Shown: positions 50,258 to 58,094 of the stretch, piece after piece | How positions within the stretch are numbered: position 1 is the first letter of the stretch | How the letters are laid out: every line of letters starts with the position of its first letter | Assembly (NCBI GenBank): GCA_046329055.1 | Contig: JAXLVK010000014.1 | Coordinates: 1-64,000, forward strand | Direction of reading: 5' to 3' | Source: JADKCL01 sp046329055 | GTDB taxonomy: Bacteria > Bacteroidota > Bacteroidia > J057 > JADKCL01 | Length of the DNA stretch: 64,000 bases | The notes under the pieces: generated by a model | The model's database searches: none | What the model was told of the DNA's origin: nothing | What the model saw: only the letters and a program-made list of their open reading frames with translations | Program-made: the position numbers and the translations under genes

Positions 50258-51664
50258 ATGAAGCGCCTTTTCACCACCGCGTTGCTTGCCGGGTCGCTTT
50301 CAGGAATGGCATTGGCCCAGACTCCTGAGGACTCCGTCATGCTCCGCCGACTCTTCGATGCCGAGATCACCCAAGGCACCTGCTACGAGAACCTCCGGCA
50401 CCTCTGCAAGGACGTCGGCCATCGCCTGAGCGGCAGCCCAAACGCTGCCAAGGCCGTGGAATGGGCCGCTGCCACCATGAACACCATGGGCCTGGACCGG
50501 GTGGAGAAGCAGCCTGTCTTGGTGCCGCACTGGGAGAGGGGCAAGGCCGACCGCGCCTGGTACAAAGGCAAAATGGGCAAGGTCACACCTCCCATCCTCG
50601 CTCTCGGCAGCTCCGTCGGCACTCCGAACGGCAAGGCAATTTCCGCCCCCGTGGTCGAGGTCTTCAGCTTGGACGAGGTCCGCAAAATGGAGGACGGCTC
50701 CCTCAAGGGCAAGATCGTGTTCTACAACAGGCCGATGAACGCCAAAGAACTCGACACATTTGATGCTTACGGCGGCTGCGTGGACCAACGGGGCGGCGGC
50801 TCGGTCGAGGCATCCAAGAAAGGGGCTCTCGCTGTAATTGTGCGCTCCATGACCCTGCAGCACGACGACCATCCCCATACCGGCAACATGCGCAACGAGG
50901 AAGGCACGACCAAGATTCCTGCCGCTGCCATCAGCACGAACGGGGCCGACCGCCTGCACGAGGACCTGAAGAATGATCCCAACCTCGTCTTCTCCCTACA
51001 AATGGGCTGTCAGACCTTTCCGGATGCACCGAGCCACAACGTGATCGGCGAAATCAAAGGCAGCGCCCTCCCAAATGAGTTCATCACCGTGGGCGGGCAC
51101 CTCGACTCCTGGGACGTGGGCGAAGGCGCGCACGACGATGGCACAGGCGTGGTCCAAGCGATGGAAGTGCTCAAGCTCTTCCGCATGGTCGGCTACCAAC
51201 CCCGGCACACCATCCGCGCGGTGGCCTTCATGAACGAGGAAAATGGCATGAAAGGTGGCCTCGAATACGCCGCACAGGCCAAGGCCAAGGGCGAGAAACA
51301 CATTGCTGCATTGGAAAGTGACAGGGGCGGATTCTCTCCGAGAGGCGTTGAAATCCAAGCCAATCCCGAGAACACCGCCTGGTCCCTCAAGTACAAGCCG
51401 CTCTTCATCCCCTACATGGTCCACAACATACAGCCGGGCTATGGCGGAGTGGACATCAGCCCCTTGCGGGCGCAGGGCGCGGGCCTGTACGGCTACCTCC
51501 CAGATTCGCAGCGATACTTCGACTTCCACCATGCGGAAACGGACGTGTTCGAGGCGGTGAATGAGCGGGAACTCAAACTGGGTGCCTGGGTGATGGCGGC
51601 GTGGATCTACCTCATTGATCAATACGGCCTTCCGAGCAATGAACCCTACGAGCCGCCGAAGTAA
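50258..51664 (+). CDS. M28-family zinc aminopeptidase
   Basis: A 468-residue exported metallopeptidase with a signal peptide ending GMALAQ. A protease-associated domain sits in the middle (about residues 110-240), inside an M28 catalytic domain. Zinc ligands and catalytic residues are in VGGHLDSWDVGEGAHDDGTG (His-x-Asp then the bridging Asp), MNEENGMKG (general base Glu), ALESDRGG and FHHAETD. Expected to remove N-terminal residues from peptides in the periplasm or outside. It is a single gene, followed by an FKBP gene. Confidence 0.92.
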   Translation: MKRLFTTALLAGSLSGMALAQTPEDSVMLRRLFDAEITQGTCYENLRHLCKDVGHRLSGSPNAAKAVEWAAATMNTMGLDRVEKQPVLVPHWERGKADRAWYKGKMGKVTPPILALGSSVGTPNGKAISAPVVEVFSLDEVRKMEDGSLKGKIVFYNRPMNAKELDTFDAYGGCVDQRGGGSVEASKKGALAVIVRSMTLQHDDHPHTGNMRNEEGTTKIPAAAISTNGADRLHEDLKNDPNLVFSLQMGCQTFPDAPSHNVIGEIKGSALPNEFITVGGHLDSWDVGEGAHDDGTGVVQAMEVLKLFRMVGYQPRHTIRAVAFMNEENGMKGGLEYAAQAKAKGEKHIAALESDRGGFSPRGVEIQANPENTAWSLKYKPLFIPYMVHNIQPGYGGVDISPLRAQGAGLYGYLPDSQRYFDFHHAETDVFEAVNERELKLGAWVMAAWIYLIDQYGLPSNEPYEPPK

Positions 51665-51757
51665 GGGCAGTTGATTTTGCGATGTCGAAACCTTGGTTTT
51701 TCCGGCAGAAATGCCGTAATTCGCCACGCATTTTCAAAAACGCAAAATCGCAGTAGA

Positions 51758-52498
51758 ATGAAACAATTGACTTATGCAATGATCCTGGCGTTGGCCGTGA
51801 TCCTCGTCGGTTGCGACAAGGGTGCTGGCGGTGAGGGCGGCGACGCCTCCACGCTCAAGGACAACAAGGATAGCGTGAGCTACGCCATCGGCTATGACAT
51901 CGGCAAAAACTTCTCCCAACAGGGCGTCGAGCTGAACATCGCAGTGTTTTCCAAGGCCCTCGAAGAAGGCATGGCAGGCACCGCTCCCAAGTTGGATGAG
52001 CAAACCGCTCGCAACGTGATGATGGCCTACCAGCAGGTCCTCCAAAAGAAGCAACAAGAGAAGCGCGCCAAGGAAGCTGGCGAGAACCTCGAGAAGAGCA
52101 ACAAGTTCCTCGCTGACAACAAGGCAACTGCAGGTGTGGTCGAACTGCCCAGCGGTCTGCAATACCAAGTCATCAAGGAAGGCACCGGCAAGCAGCCGAC
52201 CCTCGAAGACCAAGTCACCACCCACTACCATGGCACCCTGATGGACGGCAGCGTGTTCGACAGCTCCCGTGAGCGTGGCGAACCTGCCACCTTCCCCCTG
52301 AAAGGTGTGATCCAAGCTTGGCAGCAAATCCTCCCGATGATGAAGGAGGGCGCTACCTACAAAATCTGGTCTCCTCCCGCACTTGCTTACGGTGAGTACG
52401 GCAGCCCGCCCAAGATCGGCCCGAACGTGGCGCTGGTGTTTGAAATCGAACTCATCAAAGTCGGTGGCCCCGCTGAAGGCGCTGCCCAACCCCAATAA
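51758..52498 (+). CDS. FKBP-type peptidyl-prolyl isomerase lipoprotein (FkpA/Mip-like)
   Basis: A 246-residue lipoprotein (lipobox AVILVGC). After the signal comes the FKBP N-terminal dimerisation helix domain (KDSVSYAIGYDIGKNFSQQG, EGMAGTAPKLDEQ, KKQQEKRAKEAGEN) and the FKBP domain with VELPSGLQYQVIKEGTGKQP, VTTHYHGTLMDGSVFDSS, GVIQAWQQILPMM and ALVFEIELIKV. It catalyses proline cis-trans isomerisation in the envelope. Start 51758. A strong terminator follows. Confidence 0.93.
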   Translation: MKQLTYAMILALAVILVGCDKGAGGEGGDASTLKDNKDSVSYAIGYDIGKNFSQQGVELNIAVFSKALEEGMAGTAPKLDEQTARNVMMAYQQVLQKKQQEKRAKEAGENLEKSNKFLADNKATAGVVELPSGLQYQVIKEGTGKQPTLEDQVTTHYHGTLMDGSVFDSSRERGEPATFPLKGVIQAWQQILPMMKEGATYKIWSPPALAYGEYGSPPKIGPNVALVFEIELIKVGGPAEGAAQPQ

Positions 52499-52520
52499 TC
52501 GCCTTTTGAACAGTATAGGA

Positions 52521-52557
52521 CTCCCCGGTAGGCTTGGCTTGCCGGGGAGTTTTGTTT
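52521..52557 (+). terminator. Terminator of the FKBP gene
   Basis: Perfect 9-bp stem ACTCCCCGG (52521-52529) and CCGGGGAGT (52543-52551), followed by TTTGTTTTT. Confidence 0.85.
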
Positions 52558-52568
52558 TTCATCGGTTT

Positions 52569-52638
52569 AACCGCAAAGACGCAATGGGCGCAAAGACAGT
52601 TCGCGTGCAGCTTTGCGTAACTTTGCGCCTTTGCGGTT
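52569..52638. repeat. Large inverted repeat AACCGCAAAG...CTTTGCGGTT
   Basis: A 27-28-bp imperfect inverted repeat with arms at 52569-52595 and 52611-52638. AACCGCAAAGACGCAAT pairs with the CTTTGCGCCTTTGCGGTT side around a 15-base centre. CGCAAAG-type repeats of this kind are dispersed between genes in many Bacteroidota. It lies between the FKBP terminator and a small membrane-protein gene. Confidence 0.75.
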
Positions 52639-52660
52639 CAGAAATTCACCCTCAGTCAAA

Positions 52661-52954
52661 ATGCACCCCGCCCCACATCCCACAGCCAAACTCGCCAAGA
52701 CCATTTCCATCCTTACCATGGTGGTCACCACGGCTCTGGTCCTGTTGCTCTACGGCATCTACTTCGACTCATTTTCAGAAAGCGCATTGGTCACCCTGAG
52801 CTTTGTATGGGTGAATCTCTTCGGTTTTGGACTTGGGGGACTGATTGTTTCGCGGCGAGGGATCGGATGGAGCGTGGGGATTGGTTTTGTTGCCGCCTTG
52901 GCGCTGGATTTGGCCTTGTTCACCTTCTTTCTTGTGCTTTGGCCAATGCTCTGA
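52661..52954 (+). CDS. Small membrane protein of unknown function
   Basis: A 97-residue protein starting MHPAPHPTAKLAKTI with three hydrophobic segments (about residues 13-31, 40-60 and 68-95). No family recognised. A frame opens earlier at 52613, inside the inverted repeat, which supports the later start. It ends 8 bp before the convergent histidine kinase gene. Confidence 0.5.
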   Translation: MHPAPHPTAKLAKTISILTMVVTTALVLLLYGIYFDSFSESALVTLSFVWVNLFGFGLGGLIVSRRGIGWSVGIGFVAALALDLALFTFFLVLWPML

Positions 52955-52962
52955 AAGGCCCC

Positions 52963-54894
52963 TTAAGCTGCCTGCGCCGACACCACGACCGTGAATGTCG
53001 TCCCCTCTCCCACCGTCGAGTCCACGAGGATTTGTACGCCGATCTTCTCTGACAATGCCTTCACGATCGCGAGCCCAAGGCCGCTGCTGTGCTCCCCGGC
53101 AGTGGGCTTGGCGCTGAGTTTCTGGAACTTGCCGAAGAGCTTCTTCCTGTCTTGATCGGTGAGGCCCGGCCCCTGATCCTGAACCTCCACGCGCCAGCCT
53201 TCTTGCCCCTCTTGCAGGCGAATCCAGATCATCTTCCCCTTGGGGGTGAATTTGAGCGCATTGCCCACGATGTTCTCAACCACGCGGCGGAGGAGGATCC
53301 TGTCGGACCGCACGGTCACTGAATTCGCTGGCAGATCGGCCTCCAGCCGGATCGCCTTCTCCTGAGCTGGATGCCGGAAGTCCGTGACCACCTCCTCCAT
53401 CATCGCGCGCAGGTCCATTTCCTGGCTGCGGGCAGCGACATCCCCCGATTCGAGCCTCGACAACTCCAACAGGTTGGCCACAAGATTGTTACCCCGGTCG
53501 AGCGACCTGCGGATCAGTTCCAGGAATTGCAGGCGGTCCTCGGCGGAGGTGCTCGGGTCCTCGATCAATGCCATGAGCCCGCTGATCGCATTCAACGGCG
53601 ATTTCAGGTCGTGCACCATGATGTTCATGATCATGTCCTTCTCCGCAATCACCTCGTCCAGGACGCGGTTCTTGGCGGCGAGTTGGGCATTCATCGCCTT
53701 CGTGTTTTTGATGCTGAGCAGGAGCAGGATGCCCAAGAAGCCCAGCATCACCACTATGACAACCACCAGGGTGATGATCAGCTGCTGAGTCCGGTGACGG
53801 GATGCCAAATGCGCATTTTCATTCTTGACTTCCTCATTCTCCTGCTTCAGGTCCATGGCCGCGAGTTGGATCTTGACCTGGTTCCCGCTGATGATCTCTC
53901 GCAGGGTGTCCGCCTTGAGTTGCAGTTGCCAGGCCTGGCGGACGTGTCCATTTTGCAGATGAATTTCGGCAAGGAGCTCAGTGAATTTCTTCTGCCATTT
54001 GATCGCCCCTTGTTCGCTGGTCTTCTTCACCATCTCCTCACAGATGCGGAGGCTCTGTTGGGAGCGGTTGGTCTTGGAGTAGAGCTCGCTGAGGAACAGC
54101 TCACTTTCGAAGTAGGCGGTGATATTGGAGTATTGCTTGGCGGCATCAATGAGCAGGGCCTCTGCACGCGGATAGTTGCCGGAGCGCAAGTACATGATGC
54201 CCAGGTTCTGCCGGATGACGTTCAGCGCATGCTTGAAGGAGATCACCTCCGCATGGCTTTCTGCCGCCCGGTAGTTGAGTTCTGCGAGGGAATCACTGCC
54301 CGCTGCCCGGTGTACCTCCCCCAGCATGTTGTAGCTCCATGCAAGGACCGTGTCGTTGTTCATGGTCTCGGAGAGGCGAAGGGCTTCAGTTGCCATCTTG
54401 AGGGCATCACCGTATTTGCCGAGTTCCATCGCGGTGCCAGCGAGGCGGTAGTAGGCCCAGATTTGGCCCTTCATGTAACCCTCCTGCTTCGCGAGGTTCA
54501 GCGCCTCCAAGGCATATTGGTTGGCAAGCGGGAAGTTGCCGAGGTCACTGTACTGAAAGGCGAGGATGGCGGCGAAGTCGCTCTTGTCGCGGGGCAGGTG
54601 ATGCTCCTCAGCGAGCCGGTAACCCTTGAATGCTGCGTCAAATGCATCCCTCAAGTCCAAGCTGAACTGACCCCGGGCGATGGCTCGGAGTTCCCTCAGG
54701 GTATTGGCGATCTCGGACGGAGCTTGGCTCGGGCTCCCTGCTTGAACACTGGACTGGGCCGAAACGCCACTGGACAAACCCCATGCTAGGCATAGCAGCA
54801 GAACTGCCTGCCGGACGGTCACCCGCCGCATCTTCCACACGGTTTGAACAGCCATTGCGAATGATCTTGACTCTGGGGAGGTTTGCTGACTCAT
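52963..54894 (-). CDS. TPR sensor histidine kinase, second copy
   Basis: A 643-residue membrane kinase. Signal/anchor at the N-terminus (VRQAVLLLCLAWGLSSGVSAQ), TPR helices to about residue 385, a coiled coil, a transmembrane helix (about 365-390), another coiled coil, then a complete HisKA/HATPase core: IMVHDLKSPLNAISGL (phospho-acceptor His), NIVGNALKFTPKGKM (N box), DQGPGL (G1) and SSGLGLAIVKAL (G2). The start is ATG 54894 (MSQQTSPES); the frame runs to 55107 without sense. No response regulator adjacent. Confidence 0.9.
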   Translation of the reverse strand: MSQQTSPESRSFAMAVQTVWKMRRVTVRQAVLLLCLAWGLSSGVSAQSSVQAGSPSQAPSEIANTLRELRAIARGQFSLDLRDAFDAAFKGYRLAEEHHLPRDKSDFAAILAFQYSDLGNFPLANQYALEALNLAKQEGYMKGQIWAYYRLAGTAMELGKYGDALKMATEALRLSETMNNDTVLAWSYNMLGEVHRAAGSDSLAELNYRAAESHAEVISFKHALNVIRQNLGIMYLRSGNYPRAEALLIDAAKQYSNITAYFESELFLSELYSKTNRSQQSLRICEEMVKKTSEQGAIKWQKKFTELLAEIHLQNGHVRQAWQLQLKADTLREIISGNQVKIQLAAMDLKQENEEVKNENAHLASRHRTQQLIITLVVVIVVMLGFLGILLLLSIKNTKAMNAQLAAKNRVLDEVIAEKDMIMNIMVHDLKSPLNAISGLMALIEDPSTSAEDRLQFLELIRRSLDRGNNLVANLLELSRLESGDVAARSQEMDLRAMMEEVVTDFRHPAQEKAIRLEADLPANSVTVRSDRILLRRVVENIVGNALKFTPKGKMIWIRLQEGQEGWRVEVQDQGPGLTDQDRKKLFGKFQKLSAKPTAGEHSSGLGLAIVKALSEKIGVQILVDSTVGEGTTFTVVVSAQAA

Positions 54895-55264
54895 AGCCTC
54901 CCTTTCGGAAATATAGGGAATTCGGGAAACACCTCGTAGCGCAGAAAGTGATTTTTGTCGCATTCCAAGGAATTTGCAAAAAACTGCCAAAATGAACGCA
55001 AACCACCCTTGCACCAGCGATCGGAGCCAGTGGCGTACTGATTCTTGTTTGGGCTTCCCCCACCGCCACCTACTTTCGAAGGGATTGGAAAAAGCAGTGT
55101 CACCCACAAAAGCGCTACTGTTGAGGGCATGCAGAAATGCAATGATCTGGCAGTTTTCTTCATCCGTGAGTCGGTTTCCGCCCCAGTGGGAAATCTGGAT
55201 TCGGTTGCCGGGCTAGAAATGATCGTGGCCGTGTCAGTTCCAATGAGATTCCAATACAAACAAA
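54895..55264. other. Gap upstream of the second histidine kinase
   Basis: About 370 bp with no gene that I can support. A minus-strand TATATTTC (54915-54908), one base off the -7 consensus, lies 13 bp before the kinase ATG. The right end merges into the terminator of the SusCD operon. Confidence 0.4.
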
Positions 55265-55293
55265 AAAGCCAGCCCCAAATCTGGACTGGCTTT
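55265..55293 (-). terminator. Terminator of the SusCD operon
   Basis: On the minus strand AAAGCCAG (55293-55286) pairs with CTGGCTTT (55272-55265) and is followed by TTTTGTTTG. Confidence 0.75.
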
Positions 55294-55311
55294 GATTCAA
55301 ATTTCTATGAC

Positions 55312-56157
55312 TCAATTGCAACGGAAGTGGAACTCGTAGAGGCCGTCCACGGCATCGTCGGAGCTCTGAAGGTTGGGCTTCATGATCTGAAGCCGCACAA
55401 AGTCGAGGGTTTTGCCCTGCGGGATATTGAAGACCTTCTCAGGCCAAATGCTCCAAGTGTACAGGGTGCCCGATTGCGTCATGCTCAGGTCGGCGTTGCT
55501 GCCAACTTGGGAGATGGGCGAAGGCTTGTACTCGGTGCCGTCGGTGTCGTAGGCACGGGCATACACGGAGAGTGCGCCAGGGTTCATCATCGTGACCTTG
55601 GTCTCCTGACTGTTGTCGTAGAGCAGGGTGAAGATGTCGTCCTGCTTGAGGGCCACGGAGTCACCGTCTTGCACGTCGGGGAAGGAATAGACCTTGCGCA
55701 CGAGCGGTCCGGGAGGATTGACCTCCACGCTCAAGTCTTCGGTCTTCCACTCATTGCCGGCTGCGCTGCAGTCGCCACCGCCACCACCATCGAGGGCCTT
55801 GGCGAGGAAAAAGATGTCATTGTCGTACACATCCTGAGCCGTGACTCCATAGAAGTCCGTGGGCAGGATGGTGATGCTCCAGATGTCGGGCGACTCGTTC
55901 ACGAAGGCGTGGTCCGTGTTGCTCGCGCTCCATTGGCCGTTGCCGCCGACGGGGTCAGCGGGTTTCCATGACCAGATGTACAGCGGGCCCGCATAACCCA
56001 CGAGCTTGTTGCAGTCCATCTTGGTGAGGTCGATGTAGATCTTGACGGAGTCGGAGGGATTGGTGACCACAGCGGGTTCCGTCCACACCTTTTGCGCCAT
56101 TCCGGCCTGTGCCAGTCCGCAAGCCAAGAGTATTCCCAATGCGAATGTCTTCTTCAT
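55312..56157 (-). CDS. Exported SusE/DUF4961-like protein, last gene of the SusCD operon
   Basis: A 281-residue protein with a signal peptide (MKKTFALGILLACGLAQAGMAQ). The mature part is all-beta: PSDSVKIYIDLTKMDC, PLYIWSWKPADP, and strands spaced by acidic loops including an EVNPPGPL repeat-like turn. It resembles DUF4961/SusE-type glycan-binding accessory proteins encoded beside SusC/SusD pairs. Function in glycan capture is inferred from position; the domain name is my best guess. It ends in a clear terminator. Confidence 0.65.
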   Translation of the reverse strand: MKKTFALGILLACGLAQAGMAQKVWTEPAVVTNPSDSVKIYIDLTKMDCNKLVGYAGPLYIWSWKPADPVGGNGQWSASNTDHAFVNESPDIWSITILPTDFYGVTAQDVYDNDIFFLAKALDGGGGGDCSAAGNEWKTEDLSVEVNPPGPLVRKVYSFPDVQDGDSVALKQDDIFTLLYDNSQETKVTMMNPGALSVYARAYDTDGTEYKPSPISQVGSNADLSMTQSGTLYTWSIWPEKVFNIPQGKTLDFVRLQIMKPNLQSSDDAVDGLYEFHFRCN

Positions 56158-56168
56158 GATGTCCTCCC

Positions 56169-56648
56169 TCAGTTGCGTGCAAACTTGAATTGATAGATGA
56201 CGGAGACTGTGCCGCCGCAGGAGCGCTCAAACTGCACCTCCAGGTATTCGTCTTGTGGACGGATGGTGTGGAGAAGCTTGAGGTCGTACTGCGCGGTGCC
56301 ATCGTTCATGGCGATGAGCGTGGGATAGTCGTTGTTGTCAAACGCCCACGTCCCACTGCTGCCCAAGTAATTGGGTGCATCCCCGGGGTTGAAGGTGAAG
56401 TCGAAAGTGCTCGAATTGAAGGTGATGGACGGCACGGTGCCTTTGGTGAAGGCGGAGGTCACGTCCAGGCTGTTGCCACTGCCGATCACAAAAGGATCAA
56501 CTTGGGTGACACTGCTCAATGTAAAGGTACCGTTGATGCCCTCGAGCTTGCTGGGCGGCGGATCCAACACGATCTCCTCAGGCTTGCAACCCGCAAGGGA
56601 CAGGGCAGCAAGCAGCAGGAACATGTATATTTTGATTTTGCCTTTCAT
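56169..56648 (-). CDS. DUF5004-like lipoprotein of the SusCD operon
   Basis: A 159-residue lipoprotein (lipobox LSLAGC) of one beta domain: EGINGTFTLSSVTQVDP, FDFTFNPGDAPNYLGSSGTWAFDNNDYPT, IRPQDEYLEVQF. The GTW-FDNNDYPT pattern is the DUF5004/lipocalin-like type often encoded between SusD and secreted accessory genes. Probably a cell-surface component that binds ligand or a partner. Name from resemblance only. Confidence 0.65.
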   Translation of the reverse strand: MKGKIKIYMFLLLAALSLAGCKPEEIVLDPPPSKLEGINGTFTLSSVTQVDPFVIGSGNSLDVTSAFTKGTVPSITFNSSTFDFTFNPGDAPNYLGSSGTWAFDNNDYPTLIAMNDGTAQYDLKLLHTIRPQDEYLEVQFERSCGGTVSVIYQFKFARN

Positions 56649-56699
56649 AATCTTCTGTTTCAGGCTAAAAGTTACCGAATCACATCAAATTTATCAATG

Positions 56700-58082
56700 T
56701 CAGCAGCCTCCCTCGGGGTTGAGGACGATGGTCGGGTTGCCGGAGCGCTCCTCGTCTGGGAGTTGCACCATCATGCCGTTGCAGTTCCAAGGGGAGCCGT
56801 TGATGAGCAGGTTGGGGCTGTCGTGCACACCCTGGCGACGGAGGTCGTGGAAGCGGAAGCCTTCGCCCACCATTTCGTAACGGCGCTCGTTGCGGATGAT
56901 GACCTTCAGGGAGGTAGCATCCAATCCTGGGGTCACATTGGGGAGGCCGGCGCGGTTGCGGATGGCGTTCACATCGGCTTCAGCGACAGCGAGGTTGCCC
57001 AGCTCCGCAGCGGATTCTGCACGGATGAGGAGCATCTCCGCCAAGTGCAGGAGCGGCACGCTGAACCAGGACTCGTTGAAGCGCGTGAGCAGGACCAATT
57101 CGTTGCTCTGGCCGGGATTGGCGAGGACGAAAAAGTTCTTGAAGCGCAGGTCACTGGTATCGGCGTTGTAGTAGAGCTCGCTGCTCATCCGTCCTGCGGG
57201 CGGGTTGCTCAGGTTGGTGCTGCGGTAGATGCCGCCCAACTCGGAACCGGAGTTGTTGAGGGATCCGGTGCTGATCAGGTTGAGGATGTTCTCGCTGGAG
57301 GGGGTGGAGGAGAACCGCGCCATGACGTTGGTGTCGAGGGCGAAGCCGCCGCCATTGATGACCTCGTCCGCGTAGTTGAATGCGGATTGGAAGTCGTTCA
57401 TCTGGAAATGCACACGTGCGAGGTAAGCCTTCACCGCCCAGGAGGTGGCGTAGCCGCCATTGGAGCCGGGCAGGACATCCTTGGCATCCTCGAGGTCGCT
57501 CAGGACTTGGGCATAGACTTCACCCACCGTCGCGCGGGGCAGGGCCTCTTGGCTGGCTACGATGCGGAGCGGAATGCCGTCATGGCTGTTGTCCGAGGTG
57601 AATCCGTAGGGATTGGCAAACATCCGGACGAGTTCGAAGTGACCTACTGCGCGGAGGAACTTGGCTTCTGCGGTGACACGGGCCTTCATGTCGGCGCTCA
57701 GGTCGGGCACGAGGTCCATGTTTTCCAGCAACACGTTGCAGCGGTAGATCATGATGTAAGGCTCGCTCCAAGCATCGCGGGTCTCTTGGTTGAAGATGCC
57801 CGTGTTGTGGCTGAAGTAGCTGAGCCAGTTGCCGGAGAGGGAGCGGCCGTCGCGGTCGTCGCCCATCAGGTCGCTGAGGTTGCGCATTTTGCCGCCCATG
57901 AACTTGGCGGAGCGGAGGACGTCGTAGCAGCTGTTGAGCAGGAGCTGGACGTCGCGGGATGTGGTGAGGGCATCCTCCGTGGGAATCTCGCCTTCCGGTG
58001 GGATCTCCAGGAACTTGTTGCAGGATGTGGCCCCGAGCAAGACCACGAAGCAGAGCAGGAGATTGATGCTGAGTTTTTTCAT
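56700..58082 (-). CDS. RagB/SusD-family surface lipoprotein
   Basis: A 460-residue SusD-family protein, the lid-like glycan- or peptide-binding lipoprotein of the TonB-dependent uptake complex. It has the lipobox and start FLEIPPEGEIPTEDALTT, the N-terminal NDSYDVLRS-type helix, four TPR helices (ARVTAEAKFLRAVGHFELVRMF is diagnostic), and the C-terminal HDLRRQGV. It is 12 bp after susC, the usual order. The substrate cannot be predicted because no enzyme gene is nearby. Confidence 0.92.
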   Translation of the reverse strand: MKKLSINLLLCFVVLLGATSCNKFLEIPPEGEIPTEDALTTSRDVQLLLNSCYDVLRSAKFMGGKMRNLSDLMGDDRDGRSLSGNWLSYFSHNTGIFNQETRDAWSEPYIMIYRCNVLLENMDLVPDLSADMKARVTAEAKFLRAVGHFELVRMFANPYGFTSDNSHDGIPLRIVASQEALPRATVGEVYAQVLSDLEDAKDVLPGSNGGYATSWAVKAYLARVHFQMNDFQSAFNYADEVINGGGFALDTNVMARFSSTPSSENILNLISTGSLNNSGSELGGIYRSTNLSNPPAGRMSSELYYNADTSDLRFKNFFVLANPGQSNELVLLTRFNESWFSVPLLHLAEMLLIRAESAAELGNLAVAEADVNAIRNRAGLPNVTPGLDATSLKVIIRNERRYEMVGEGFRFHDLRRQGVHDSPNLLINGSPWNCNGMMVQLPDEERSGNPTIVLNPEGGC

Positions 58083-58094
58083 TGTCTTGCGGTA

